From Verrucomicrobiota bacterium (lineage in GTDB: Bacteria; Verrucomicrobiota; Verrucomicrobiia; Verrucomicrobiales; Akkermansiaceae), in assembly GCA_026397725.1 (NCBI GenBank), contig JAPLUI010000502.1, positions 7,207-45,431 of the forward strand: a stretch of DNA of 38,225 nucleotides. Direction: 5' to 3'. Below, one piece after another: positions 1-6,452 of this stretch; position 1 is the stretch's first letter, and each line of letters begins with the position of its first letter. Under the pieces are notes generated by a model. It did no database searches. It was not told the DNA's origin and was given only the letters and a program-made list of their open reading frames with translations. The position numbers and the translations under genes were made by a program.

Positions 1-3000
1 ATCCAATGTCCGGGGGGTAAAGCGGGAAGTTACACGATTCCCAACAGCGTCACAAGCATCGGGGTGGATGCGTTCTATGGCTGCAGCAGCCTGACCAACA
101 TCACGATTCCCACCAGTGTCACCAGCATCCGGGACGGGGTGTTCGCAAATTGCCAAAGCCTGACCAGCGTCACGATCCCCAACAGCGTCAACAGCATCGG
201 GGACTGGGCGTTCTGTAACTGCAGCAGCCTGACCAGCGTCACGATTCCCAACAGCGTCCCCAGCATCGGAGAATCTGCGTTCTTTGGCTGCAGCAGCCTG
301 ACCAACATCACGATAGGCAACAGCGTCACCAGCATCGGGGACTGGGCGTTCTCTGACTGCAACAGCCTGACGGCCGTCTATTTCAAAGGTAATGCCCCAA
401 TCCTTGGTGATCCGTATGTATTCTACGGTGACGACAATGTTACAGTCTATTACTTGCCTGGAACCACGGGCTGGGGAACAACGTTTGGCGGTCGCCCGAC
501 CGCAATGTGGATGGCAACTTTAACCGTCTCGCCAAGCACAACGATTTCATATGGGTCGCTTTTGGTCAGTAACATTTCGGATCGAACCTTCAACGTCTCC
601 AATGTCGGCACTTCCACCGTCCCGTTCACTGTAAGCGTTGCATCCCCTTTCAGCGTGGTCAGCGGCGGCACCTACACGCTGGCTCCCGGACAATCCACCA
701 ATACGACGATTCGCTATTCGCCAACAGCGGCTGGAAACAATAGCGCCTATGTGACGTTCACCGGTGGTGGAGTCCAAACCCGTCAAGTCACAGGTTCCGC
801 CTATACCGATCCGACGCCCGGAACCGGCGCGATTACGGGCCGGGTGACACGTGCGGATACACATGCAGCCTTGAACAACGTCTTGATAACCGCGGTCGGC
901 CCGCGCGGAAGTTCTTCCACACGCTCGGGCGTCATTGGAGGACAGGCCGGACGGTATTCGGTCACGGCATTGCCCGCGAGTGCCCAATACCGGATTGTCG
1001 CCACCGCAGAGGGACAGCGGGTTCAGGGGGCGGAACAGGACAATGTGACCATCGTCGCCGGCCAGACGATCACGGTGAACCTCGAACTGGAGCCAAGCGA
1101 CCGACCACCGGACCCGACGCCGGCTAACACCCCGGTGGTCTTGGTGCGCGGATTCGGTCCAGACACGGAATGGGCTGACGATGACATGAATTCCTGGTCG
1201 GTTGTGCGGAGCAAGCTTATCTCGAAAGGTTTTGCAAATGTCTGGGACTGCAATGAGCCAGAGCCCGAGATTCTGAATGGATCTGGGAACACCGGGCATT
1301 TCATCAACGGCACGTTGGCGATTGAGAGTAATGCCACATCGTTGGTGAGTTACATCCAGCAGAAGGCCGAGCAGTATAAGAGAACACACTCGAATAATTA
1401 TCCGCCGCAGATTCACATCGTTGCCCACAGTATGGGAGGCCTTTTTACACGCGCTGCCTTGGGCGACAAGGACTGTGTCTCTCTGGCAAACTCCTCTGCC
1501 ACCCTCAAGGTTGGCAAGGTTGTCATGCTCGCGACGCCAAATTGCGGTTCACAAGTGGCCGATTATGGCTTTCAAGTGCCAGCCGGCACCGTCCTTATGG
1601 ACCGCTTGGGCTGGCGATGGCCTTCTACGAGTGATCTTCAGACATCTGTAATCCGAGGGCACTTCAACCCGAGTCATCCTTGGCCTTCCGTTCCACTCTA
1701 CCTAATCTCCGCTAGCAACCCGCTCTATGGGTACGACAAACTGTGGAATTATCAAACGGATTGGTGTTCTGTTGCGACGCTGGCCATTGCCGACATGAAT
1801 ATGTGGAATGGCGTTGGCAGCACCGATGAGCGGATCAACGATGGGCTCGCTACCAAACCGAGTGTCAATGGCGTATACTGGACCAAGGGATTGTTTCAAC
1901 AGCCGTCATCGCACAGGAGCGTTACCTTCAACTCGGTGCCAACCGGCGATGCGTGTCTTTGGATTGCCAACCCCGTGCAGAGCATCACCGATTCAGACCT
2001 TGGAAAGTCGCTGGATCATTTTTTCCTCTTGACAGATAGCGACGTTGCTGACTGGGTTGCCAACACCCTGTCGAACCCAAGCCCCACGCCGACATCATAT
2101 AATGCTTCCTCCGTAAAGCCTCAGCGTCCGGTGCCTCCGATTGAAAGAGGACCCCAACAGACGATGCCGTTGCAGACGTTCGAGTCGTTAAGCGGAACGG
2201 TAACGAATGGAGACACTGTTGCAGTGCCGGTGGCCTCGGACGCATTGACAACCCTCACCTTCCAGTTGATGGCGAGTGATGCGAATATCGCCTTCAGTCT
2301 GAGGGATCCAACCGGAACGCCGATTGACGCGAACACGCCTGGGTCGAACACAAACGTGCAATACACCACGGACGCCGTGGCGAGCAATCTGCTGCTGGCG
2401 ACCTTCACGATCACGAATCCAACGGCAGGCATCTGGACTGCAGTCATTGACGCAGGCAGCATACCAACCACGCAGGCGACGTATGGTATGACGGTTCGCG
2501 GCGACGCCAACGTCGGGCTGATTCCACAGATGTCCGAGTTCTGTTCGCAAGGAGCGGATGCGGTTCTATCATGTTTGCTGGGTGATCTCAGCGCGAATCC
2601 TGTCGTTGCCGTATCGAATGCATCCGTTACGGCGACAGTCGGGTTGCCGGATGGAACAGCCAACAACCTCGCATTGTTTGACGACGTCTGGCACAATGAC
2701 GGTGCGCCGAATGACGGCATTTACGCGGTGGTGCTGACGAACGTGCAGCAGGCGGGAGCTTGGTCGATTTTTTATCGAGCGACTGGAACAAACGGACAAG
2801 GGCAAGCATTCCAGCGCGTGACGATCGGAACATTCAGCGTTTCGACGGGGAATGGCAGTGTTCTGGGCAATCCGCTCTACGAAGCCGTGGATACCGATGG
2901 CGACGGGTATGCGGACTTCCTTATCGCGAAGGTCTGGGTGAATCCCACAGTGGCCGGCACCTACATTCTCTCCGGTCAATTGGTGGACGCGACGGGGCAG

Positions 3001-3558
3001 TTCAAATTTGCGAAATCGGCACAGTTCTCCGCTGATGGCACTGGGCCATTTCAAGTTACTCTGATCTTTGATGTTTATGAGATGCGCAAGGCGGCCGGAC
3101 CCGGCGACTATCATTTCGAGGGCTTGCAGTTGTTTGAGGTGACAGACTTAGGCACCGGATGGCTCGATGCGTATGGGACCACTTCAGTCGTTACCCTGCC
3201 GGTGCTGAATCCATTGCGGGTCTGGTTGAACGGTTATGGCTTGCCTGCCGATGCGGACTTGGAGTCCGATCCGAACGGCGACGGAGTGAGCCTGTTGATG
3301 GCGTATGCCTTGAACCTCGATCCCAATCAAGACCTGAGTGGCAGCCTGCCCAGGGCGGTATGCGCGGCCAACTGGATGAGCATGACGTTCTATGCCGGAA
3401 ATGCGGATGTGACGTACACAGTGCAAACCAGCAGCGATCTGCAAGCCTGGAACACGACCGGCGTGACGCTGTCGGCACCCGATTCTAACAAGCTTTGCAC
3501 GGCGAACGTGAGCATGGATGGCCCGCTGCGTTTCCTGCGTTTGATGGTAACCAGGTGA
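1..3558 (+). CDS. Secreted BspA-type LRR / lipase chimera (5' partial)
   Basis: The frame is open from base 1, so the true start lies upstream; 1185 codons are visible. Codons 1-150 are BspA-type leucine-rich repeats (LRR_5: CSSLTNITIPNSVTSIGDxAF, 23 residues each). Codons ~171-265 look like an ASPM/HYDIN-type beta-sandwich and ~271-367 like a carboxypeptidase-regulatory-like domain (GAITGRVTRADT). Codons ~377-690 are an alpha/beta-hydrolase with the lipase elbow AHSMGG (nucleophile Ser at codon 477). A later NDGLA and LDHFFL would suit the catalytic Asp and His. After that come a pre-peptidase-like beta domain (~728-840), a segment resembling 'choice-of-anchor X' (~864-957), a Ca-loop-like DTDGDGYAD (~965) and a tail ending FLRLMVTR, like the other exported proteins here. 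An extracellular lipid or ester hydrolase is likely but the substrate is unknown. The stop lies about 6 bp from a truncated AAA+ gene on the opposite strand. Confidence 0.85.
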   Translation: MQCPGGKAGSYTIPNSVTSIGVDAFYGCSSLTNITIPTSVTSIRDGVFANCQSLTSVTIPNSVNSIGDWAFCNCSSLTSVTIPNSVPSIGESAFFGCSSLTNITIGNSVTSIGDWAFSDCNSLTAVYFKGNAPILGDPYVFYGDDNVTVYYLPGTTGWGTTFGGRPTAMWMATLTVSPSTTISYGSLLVSNISDRTFNVSNVGTSTVPFTVSVASPFSVVSGGTYTLAPGQSTNTTIRYSPTAAGNNSAYVTFTGGGVQTRQVTGSAYTDPTPGTGAITGRVTRADTHAALNNVLITAVGPRGSSSTRSGVIGGQAGRYSVTALPASAQYRIVATAEGQRVQGAEQDNVTIVAGQTITVNLELEPSDRPPDPTPANTPVVLVRGFGPDTEWADDDMNSWSVVRSKLISKGFANVWDCNEPEPEILNGSGNTGHFINGTLAIESNATSLVSYIQQKAEQYKRTHSNNYPPQIHIVAHSMGGLFTRAALGDKDCVSLANSSATLKVGKVVMLATPNCGSQVADYGFQVPAGTVLMDRLGWRWPSTSDLQTSVIRGHFNPSHPWPSVPLYLISASNPLYGYDKLWNYQTDWCSVATLAIADMNMWNGVGSTDERINDGLATKPSVNGVYWTKGLFQQPSSHRSVTFNSVPTGDACLWIANPVQSITDSDLGKSLDHFFLLTDSDVADWVANTLSNPSPTPTSYNASSVKPQRPVPPIERGPQQTMPLQTFESLSGTVTNGDTVAVPVASDALTTLTFQLMASDANIAFSLRDPTGTPIDANTPGSNTNVQYTTDAVASNLLLATFTITNPTAGIWTAVIDAGSIPTTQATYGMTVRGDANVGLIPQMSEFCSQGADAVLSCLLGDLSANPVVAVSNASVTATVGLPDGTANNLALFDDVWHNDGAPNDGIYAVVLTNVQQAGAWSIFYRATGTNGQGQAFQRVTIGTFSVSTGNGSVLGNPLYEAVDTDGDGYADFLIAKVWVNPTVAGTYILSGQLVDATGQFKFAKSAQFSADGTGPFQVTLIFDVYEMRKAAGPGDYHFEGLQLFEVTDLGTGWLDAYGTTSVVTLPVLNPLRVWLNGYGLPADADLESDPNGDGVSLLMAYALNLDPNQDLSGSLPRAVCAANWMSMTFYAGNADVTYTVQTSSDLQAWNTTGVTLSAPDSNKLCTANVSMDGPLRFLRLMVTR
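34..378 (+). repeat. Five 69-bp tandem repeats encoding LRR units
   Basis: The motif ACGATTCCCAACAGCGTC recurs with small changes at 34, 103, 172, 241 and 310, a spacing of exactly 69 bp (23 codons). Each unit encodes one BspA-type leucine-rich repeat. The strong nucleotide identity between units suggests recent tandem duplication or homogenisation. The array runs off the left edge of the window. Confidence 0.9.
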
Positions 3559-3564
3559 ACTAAG

Positions 3565-3832
3565 GTTGCCCTTTGCCCCTTCCGCGATCTGGCGGGTGAT
3601 GGTGATGGGAGCGCCCCAGCGCCGGGCGAGGAATGCCGCGAGGACTTCGTTATCCGGCGGTTGGAGCCGGACCGATTGGAAGCGGGTCTGGAACTGTTCC
3701 GTCAGGCTGGACACCTCAAGGTTCGTGGTGCCGAGGAACGCGTGACCCGGTCGCATGCGGTCGAGGTAGGTGAGGAGCATGTCCTGGGCGTCCTTCGAGC
3801 AGCGGTCAAGTTCATTCACGATCTTTATCCTG
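3565..3832 (-). pseudogene. AAA+ ATPase, C-terminal half of the domain only
   Basis: The minus strand encodes about 88 residues of an AAA+ domain. There is a Walker B-like IVNELDRCS, a sensor-1-like FLGTTN, an arginine-finger-like QTRFQSV and a lid helix region (LAAFLARRW...IAEGAKGN). The Walker A/P-loop half is absent. Upstream the frame runs into the 9-bp-repeat hairpin at 3849-3968, and downstream homology stops at GAKGN, against the 3' end of the LRR/lipase gene. It is a fragment with no plausible start or stop of its own. ATPases of this type occur in replication and mobile-element modules, and the three small genes just upstream on the same strand may have belonged to the same element (inference). 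A second, more degraded copy lies at 34378-34482. Confidence 0.7.
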
Positions 3833-3848
3833 GAACGGAATTGGGGAA

Positions 3849-3968
3849 ACCGCGGATTACGCGGATTACGCGGATCAAGAAATGGGAAACCGTATAACTC
3901 GCCCTTTGGGTGAAGCAACTTTCTGGCGTAACTCTCAAGAAATCCGCGTAATCCGCGTAATCCGCGGT
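3849..3968. repeat. 27-bp perfect inverted repeat made of 9-bp units
   Basis: Left arm 3849-3875 and right arm 3942-3968 are exact reverse complements. Each is built from tandem GCGGATTAC units. A 66-bp loop separates them. The structure sits exactly where the AAA+ fragment loses its N-terminal half. It resembles REP- or MITE-like dispersed hairpins; the same architecture with another 9-bp unit is at 5334-5454. Confidence 0.9.
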
Positions 3969-4016
3969 TCTCATTCCTGGATTATCTTGGCGTTCCTTGT
4001 GTTCTTTTGCGGCTGG

Positions 4017-4319
4017 TCATCTTTGTTTAGGGGCTAGACATTGCCTGCCCGGCGGAATCCGCAGGGCTGGACGGGACGAAACAGGAAATCTGAAACCTAA
4101 GCACAGACCAAGCTCTGGCACCACGCCCAACGGGGGAATAGTAGTTATAGACGCGCTGCTACAGGTTGCGGCATCTCCGGCCTCCTTTCTGCCGCGCATC
4201 CGCATCAGCATGTCGGCGATGGCGAGCGTGCCGTTCCGATAGACGACCACAGCTAACAACTCGCCATCGACATCCACGGCCCAATGGCGCGACTGGCGGT
4301 ACTTGCGGATCTCGATCAT
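4017..4319 (-). CDS. Small hypothetical protein, mobile-element-like (100 aa)
   Basis: The start ATG at 4319 is supported by an AAGGGAGG Shine-Dalgarno sequence 7 nt upstream, the clearest one in the window. It overlaps the TGA of the preceding gene as ATGA, which points to translational coupling. The first ~45 residues (IRKYRQSRHWAVDVDGELLAV...) look like a compact beta-strand module that I associate with accessory islands in this phylum. The remaining ~55 residues are low-complexity and may be read-through past a frameshift. No catalytic motif is visible and the function is unknown. Confidence 0.55.
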   Translation of the reverse strand: MIEIRKYRQSRHWAVDVDGELLAVVVYRNGTLAIADMLMRMRGRKEAGDAATCSSASITTIPPLGVVPELGLCLGFRFPVSSRPALRIPPGRQCLAPKQR

Positions 4320-4558
4320 GACCATGCCTCCCTTCTGGCACACGCTTTCAGGTCGCGGATCCCGATGCCGTATTTGGCGGCGGTCGCCTCCGGGTTGCCG
4401 TGGCGGCGGAAGTGGCGCTTGACCAAGTTCCAATCCGGCTCGGTGGCGGGTTCCCGCAGCGCGGCCAGTGGATCGAAGCGGGAGCTGTGGGCCGGTTCCC
4501 CGGCGGGTGCCTGTTCGAGTGCGGCCAGCCGGCGCAGGATTGGCTGGAGGCGTTCCAT
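4316..4558 (-). CDS. Putative small DNA-binding protein (80 aa)
   Basis: This is the middle gene of three overlapping small genes. Its ATG at 4558 overlaps the previous stop (TGATG) and its own TGA overlaps the next ATG (ATGA). The C-terminal half (WNLVKRHFRRHGNPEATAAK followed by YGIGIRDLKACARREAW) resembles the helix-turn-helix of phage terminase small subunits and similar resolver-type proteins, where a YGV...LKxRAxREgW pattern is common. The N-terminus (residues ~1-25) is a short coiled segment. I infer DNA binding; the actual role is unknown. A fragmentary AAA+ gene further downstream on the same strand fits a decayed phage or integrative-element module. Confidence 0.55.
   Translation of the reverse strand: MERLQPILRRLAALEQAPAGEPAHSSRFDPLAALREPATEPDWNLVKRHFRRHGNPEATAAKYGIGIRDLKACARREAWS
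4327..4334 (-). promoter_or_regulatory. Strong Shine-Dalgarno AAGGGAGG
   Basis: On the minus strand AAGGGAGG ends 7 nt before the ATG at 4319. It lies inside the end of the preceding gene and selects ATG 4319 over the ATG at 4325, which would sit only 1 nt away. Most other genes here lack a recognisable SD. Confidence 0.7.
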
Positions 4559-4719
4559 CACACACCATAATCCCAGAGTAAGCGCAGGGCGTCCTTGGCG
4601 GTGGCCGTGCGCTTGGCCTGCGCCTTGTTCTTCGAGAACGCACCGAGGCACTCGCCTTGCAAGGCTGTTGCCGGCACGCTGCGGAACCTTCGCGGCACCG
4701 CCGCGCCGGGGCGGATCAT
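4558..4719 (-). CDS. Very small hypothetical protein (53 aa)
   Basis: The frame starts with ATG at 4719 and ends with TGA at 4558-4560, overlapping the next gene's ATG by one base (TGATG). The product is basic and likely alpha-helical at its C-terminus (FSKNKAQAKRTATAKDALRL...WDYGV). I do not recognise a family. The support is the overlapping stop/start chain with its two neighbours. No SD is visible. It is divergent from the antitoxin gene at 4788, with 68 bp between them. Confidence 0.4.
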   Translation of the reverse strand: MIRPGAAVPRRFRSVPATALQGECLGAFSKNKAQAKRTATAKDALRLLWDYGV

Positions 4720-4787
4720 GATGGGGGTCAACGAAAAACCGCATCCGGCGCTTGACGCCGGCGGCGGTGTGGGACATCCTGTGGCAC

Positions 4788-5030
4788 ATGAAGACGGTCA
4801 CCATTCGGCAAGTCCATCACGATTTCGGCGCGGTCCTGGCGCTGGTTGCGCAAGGGGAGGAAGTCACGGTGTTGAACCGGACCCGCCCCGTTGCCCGCAT
4901 TTGCCCGCCGCTCCCCGAGGCTCCGGCCAATTTCAAGATGCCGGATTTCGCCGCCCGTGCCAAGGCCATCTTCGGGGATAGGATCATCCCGAATATCGTT
5001 TTAGAGGAACGGGAGGCAAGCCGATGGTAG
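4788..5030 (+). CDS. Type II antitoxin, Phd/YefM-like (80 aa)
   Basis: Residues 1-40 (MKTVTIRQVHHDFGAVLALV, then QGEEVTVLNRTRPVARI) match the Phd/YefM antitoxin fold: a small N-terminal DNA-binding domain followed by a beta-hairpin. The C-terminal part (FAARAKAIFGDRI...) is the toxin-binding tail typical of PIN-toxin partners. I chose the ATG at 4788 because upstream residues do not fit the family. It overlaps the toxin start by 7 nt (ATGGTAG), the usual order of such pairs. The partner is broken by an insertion, so this is probably an orphan antitoxin. Autorepression of the pair is the family norm. Confidence 0.85.
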   Translation: MKTVTIRQVHHDFGAVLALVAQGEEVTVLNRTRPVARICPPLPEAPANFKMPDFAARAKAIFGDRIIPNIVLEEREASRW

Positions 5031-5120
5031 CCTATGCCGATACCAGCTTTTTCTTTTCGCTATACGCACAGGACGCAAACACCGTTCATGCCGGGCGAAT
5101 CGCCGCAACCCTTGATGCCC

Positions 5121-5129
5121 CTTTGGTAT
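5121..5129. repeat. Target-site duplication, left copy
   Basis: CTTTGGTAT directly abuts the left terminal inverted repeat of the element at 5130-5612. An identical copy flanks the right end. Together they are the signature of transposase-mediated insertion. Confidence 0.85.
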
Positions 5130-5612
5130 TGGGGTGTTCAAAAGAGGAGTTTCGGTTCCTGCGGAATTTCATGCGGAACTCAATCCACGATCTCAGATTC
5201 GGTTGGATGCCTAGCAAGTCCGATGCCCTCGAAGCCAGGCGCCTGGGCGAATTAACGCAGGCGTTACGCTGCGTCCATCCGTGGTTCCTCGTTGCAAACC
5301 CGGCGCTTCGATCCAGGCCAAATCAGGAATTCGAACCACGGATTTCACGGATTTCACGGATTTCACGGATCTGATGAATCTGATATGAAAATCATCGCAG
5401 AGACAGCGGCTCGCCTCCCCCTCTTATCCGTGAAAATCCGTGTCATCCGTGGTTAGAAATCCATTTTGATCTCCAAGACCCGACAGGAAAAAGTCCATCC
5501 GATTCTCAATCGATCAATCCGCCCTGCAAATACATTCGCATTGGCATTGAAATCGCATCTTGGATTCTGAGGGAGATCATGTGCCGCTTTTTCCGGAGTT
5601 TTGAACACCCCA
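5130..5612. mobile_element. MITE-like non-autonomous element, 483 bp
   Basis: The ends are perfect 14-bp terminal inverted repeats: TGGGGTGTTCAAAA at 5130-5143 and its reverse complement at 5599-5612. They are flanked by the 9-bp direct repeat CTTTGGTAT. The element encodes no recognisable transposase and contains an internal 9-bp-unit hairpin (5334-5454). A 9-bp duplication occurs in several DDE families (for example IS1, IS4 and IS5 groups), so the parent family cannot be named from this alone. It lies inside the PIN toxin gene in frame, and excision restores the toxin reading frame. Confidence 0.85.
5334..5454. repeat. Inverted repeat of 9-bp CACGGATTT units
   Basis: The left arm (5334-5370) has AACCACGGAT followed by three TTCACGGAT units. 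The right arm (5426-5454) reads ATCCGTGAAAATCCGTG then TCATCCGTGGTT, an imperfect reverse complement. It is nested inside the MITE-like element, showing that the element is itself composite or was a second insertion target. The architecture matches the hairpin at 3849-3968, with a different unit. Confidence 0.8.
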
Positions 5613-5621
5613 CTTTGGTAT
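5613..5621. repeat. Target-site duplication, right copy
   Basis: CTTTGGTAT repeats the sequence at 5121-5129 and immediately follows the right terminal inverted repeat. The toxin frame resumes at codon TTC (5621-5623). Confidence 0.85.
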
Positions 5622-5825
5622 TCACTCCGCTGCAGCGGCACGAACTCCGCAATGCCTTTCGCATCTCCGTATTTCATCGTGAAATCACTGCCGCTGAATG
5701 CCAAAGGCTGCTAGACGCGGTCGAAGCGGACGCCAAGACCGGCGTGCTTGTCGACTTGCCCGCAGGGGGGGCGTGCGGTGGTTGAACGGCCATGCGTGCC
5801 AACTCCAACCGGGATTTCCTGACAG

Positions 5826-6452
5826 TCAGCGGGCGGCGACGTACTCCGCGATCGCCAGGCATGCTGCGGACAAGGCCATGAAGCCCATTTGCACATAGGT
5901 GATCCACAATGCAATCATTGCCAGGGTGCGTGAGGTGCCCACCTGTTGCGAGCCCATTCTGGCGAGTGCCAGGTGGCCGCAGATCAAGGCCAACAGTGAA
6001 GTGATGCCATTGACGATGGGGATGAAGAAAAACAACGCCAGCACAAACGAGGTGATTGCAAGTCCCTTGGCCGGAGGGGAATGCCGTGCGGTGGAATGCG
6101 CGTCACCCTCCGATAGTCCGCCGGGTGTCGCCACGGGATCGGCGGCGTCCGGCAGCACCTCTGGAAGCGGGATGATGGTGGCATGCAGCGACTCGCCAGG
6201 GGCCTCGGGAGGAACCCTGATTTTCATGGAGGCTTCCCTGGCGGACGCTTGTGCCATGCTGTCGGCATCCGCCAGCCAGTCCCGCAGCAGCAGCCAGTCC
6301 TGATCCACTTGGATCTTGTAAAGAGAATGGATCTTGCCACGCTTCAACATGGCTCGAATCGCCCTGATGGAGTGTGGGCCGGAGACTTCCCCCTGCCAGG
6401 AAAGATAAGAGTTGGCGGCTTCCTCGTGCATGCCCGGGGGTGGTTTGTTCAT
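5826..6452 (-). CDS. GYF_2 + DUF4190-like membrane protein (208 aa)
   Basis: This is the last gene of the GTPase operon; its ATG (6452) overlaps the previous TGA as ATGA. Residues ~15-60 (SYLSWQGEVSGPHSIRAIRA, then KRGKIHSLYKIQVD...W..LRDWL) fit the GYF_2 domain, a small module thought to bind proline-rich peptides. A linker follows (~75-130). Then two hydrophobic helices (GLAITSFVLALFFFIPIVNG...LLALICGHLALARM and TLAMIALWITYVQMGFMALS) match the DUF4190 pattern. I infer a membrane adaptor with a cytosolic peptide-binding head. It probably works with the two large single-pass proteins encoded upstream. A longer open frame upstream exists but would run through the neighbouring gene, so I reject it. 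Confidence 0.75.
   Translation of the reverse strand: MNKPPPGMHEEAANSYLSWQGEVSGPHSIRAIRAMLKRGKIHSLYKIQVDQDWLLLRDWLADADSMAQASAREASMKIRVPPEAPGESLHATIIPLPEVLPDAADPVATPGGLSEGDAHSTARHSPPAKGLAITSFVLALFFFIPIVNGITSLLALICGHLALARMGSQQVGTSRTLAMIALWITYVQMGFMALSAACLAIAEYVAAR

Larger units (their letters stand above)
5024..5763 (+). pseudogene. PIN-domain (VapC-like) toxin, split by an insertion and 3'-truncated
   Basis: PIN toxins are RNases. The N-terminal part (5024-5129) carries MVAYADTSFFFSLYAQDAN with the first catalytic Asp (YADTSF). The continuation (5622-5763) is in the same frame: TPLQRHELRNAFRISVFHRE with the conserved HELRNA Glu, then ITAAECQRLLDAVEAD. Between them lies a 483-bp element plus one copy of a 9-bp duplication, together 492 bp or 164 codons. 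Deleting that block in silico gives a continuous PIN sequence (...LDAPLVFTPLQRHELRNA...). After VDLPAG the homology ends, although the family runs ~50 residues further and contains the last acidic residues there. The toxin is therefore non-functional on two counts. Confidence 0.85.

Noticed and set aside
75..362. Open frame antisense to the leucine-rich repeats
   Set aside because: It is a repetitive mirror of the 69-bp array with no independent start signal; the sense strand encodes a clear LRR protein.
34..378. CRISPR-like array
   Set aside because: The 69-bp repeats have no unique spacers, keep one coding frame and encode LRR units.
3184..3918. A complete 244-aa minus-strand gene containing the AAA+ text
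   Set aside because: Its ends are only the antisense of the lipase gene and the 9-bp hairpin; just the middle ~88 residues look like protein.
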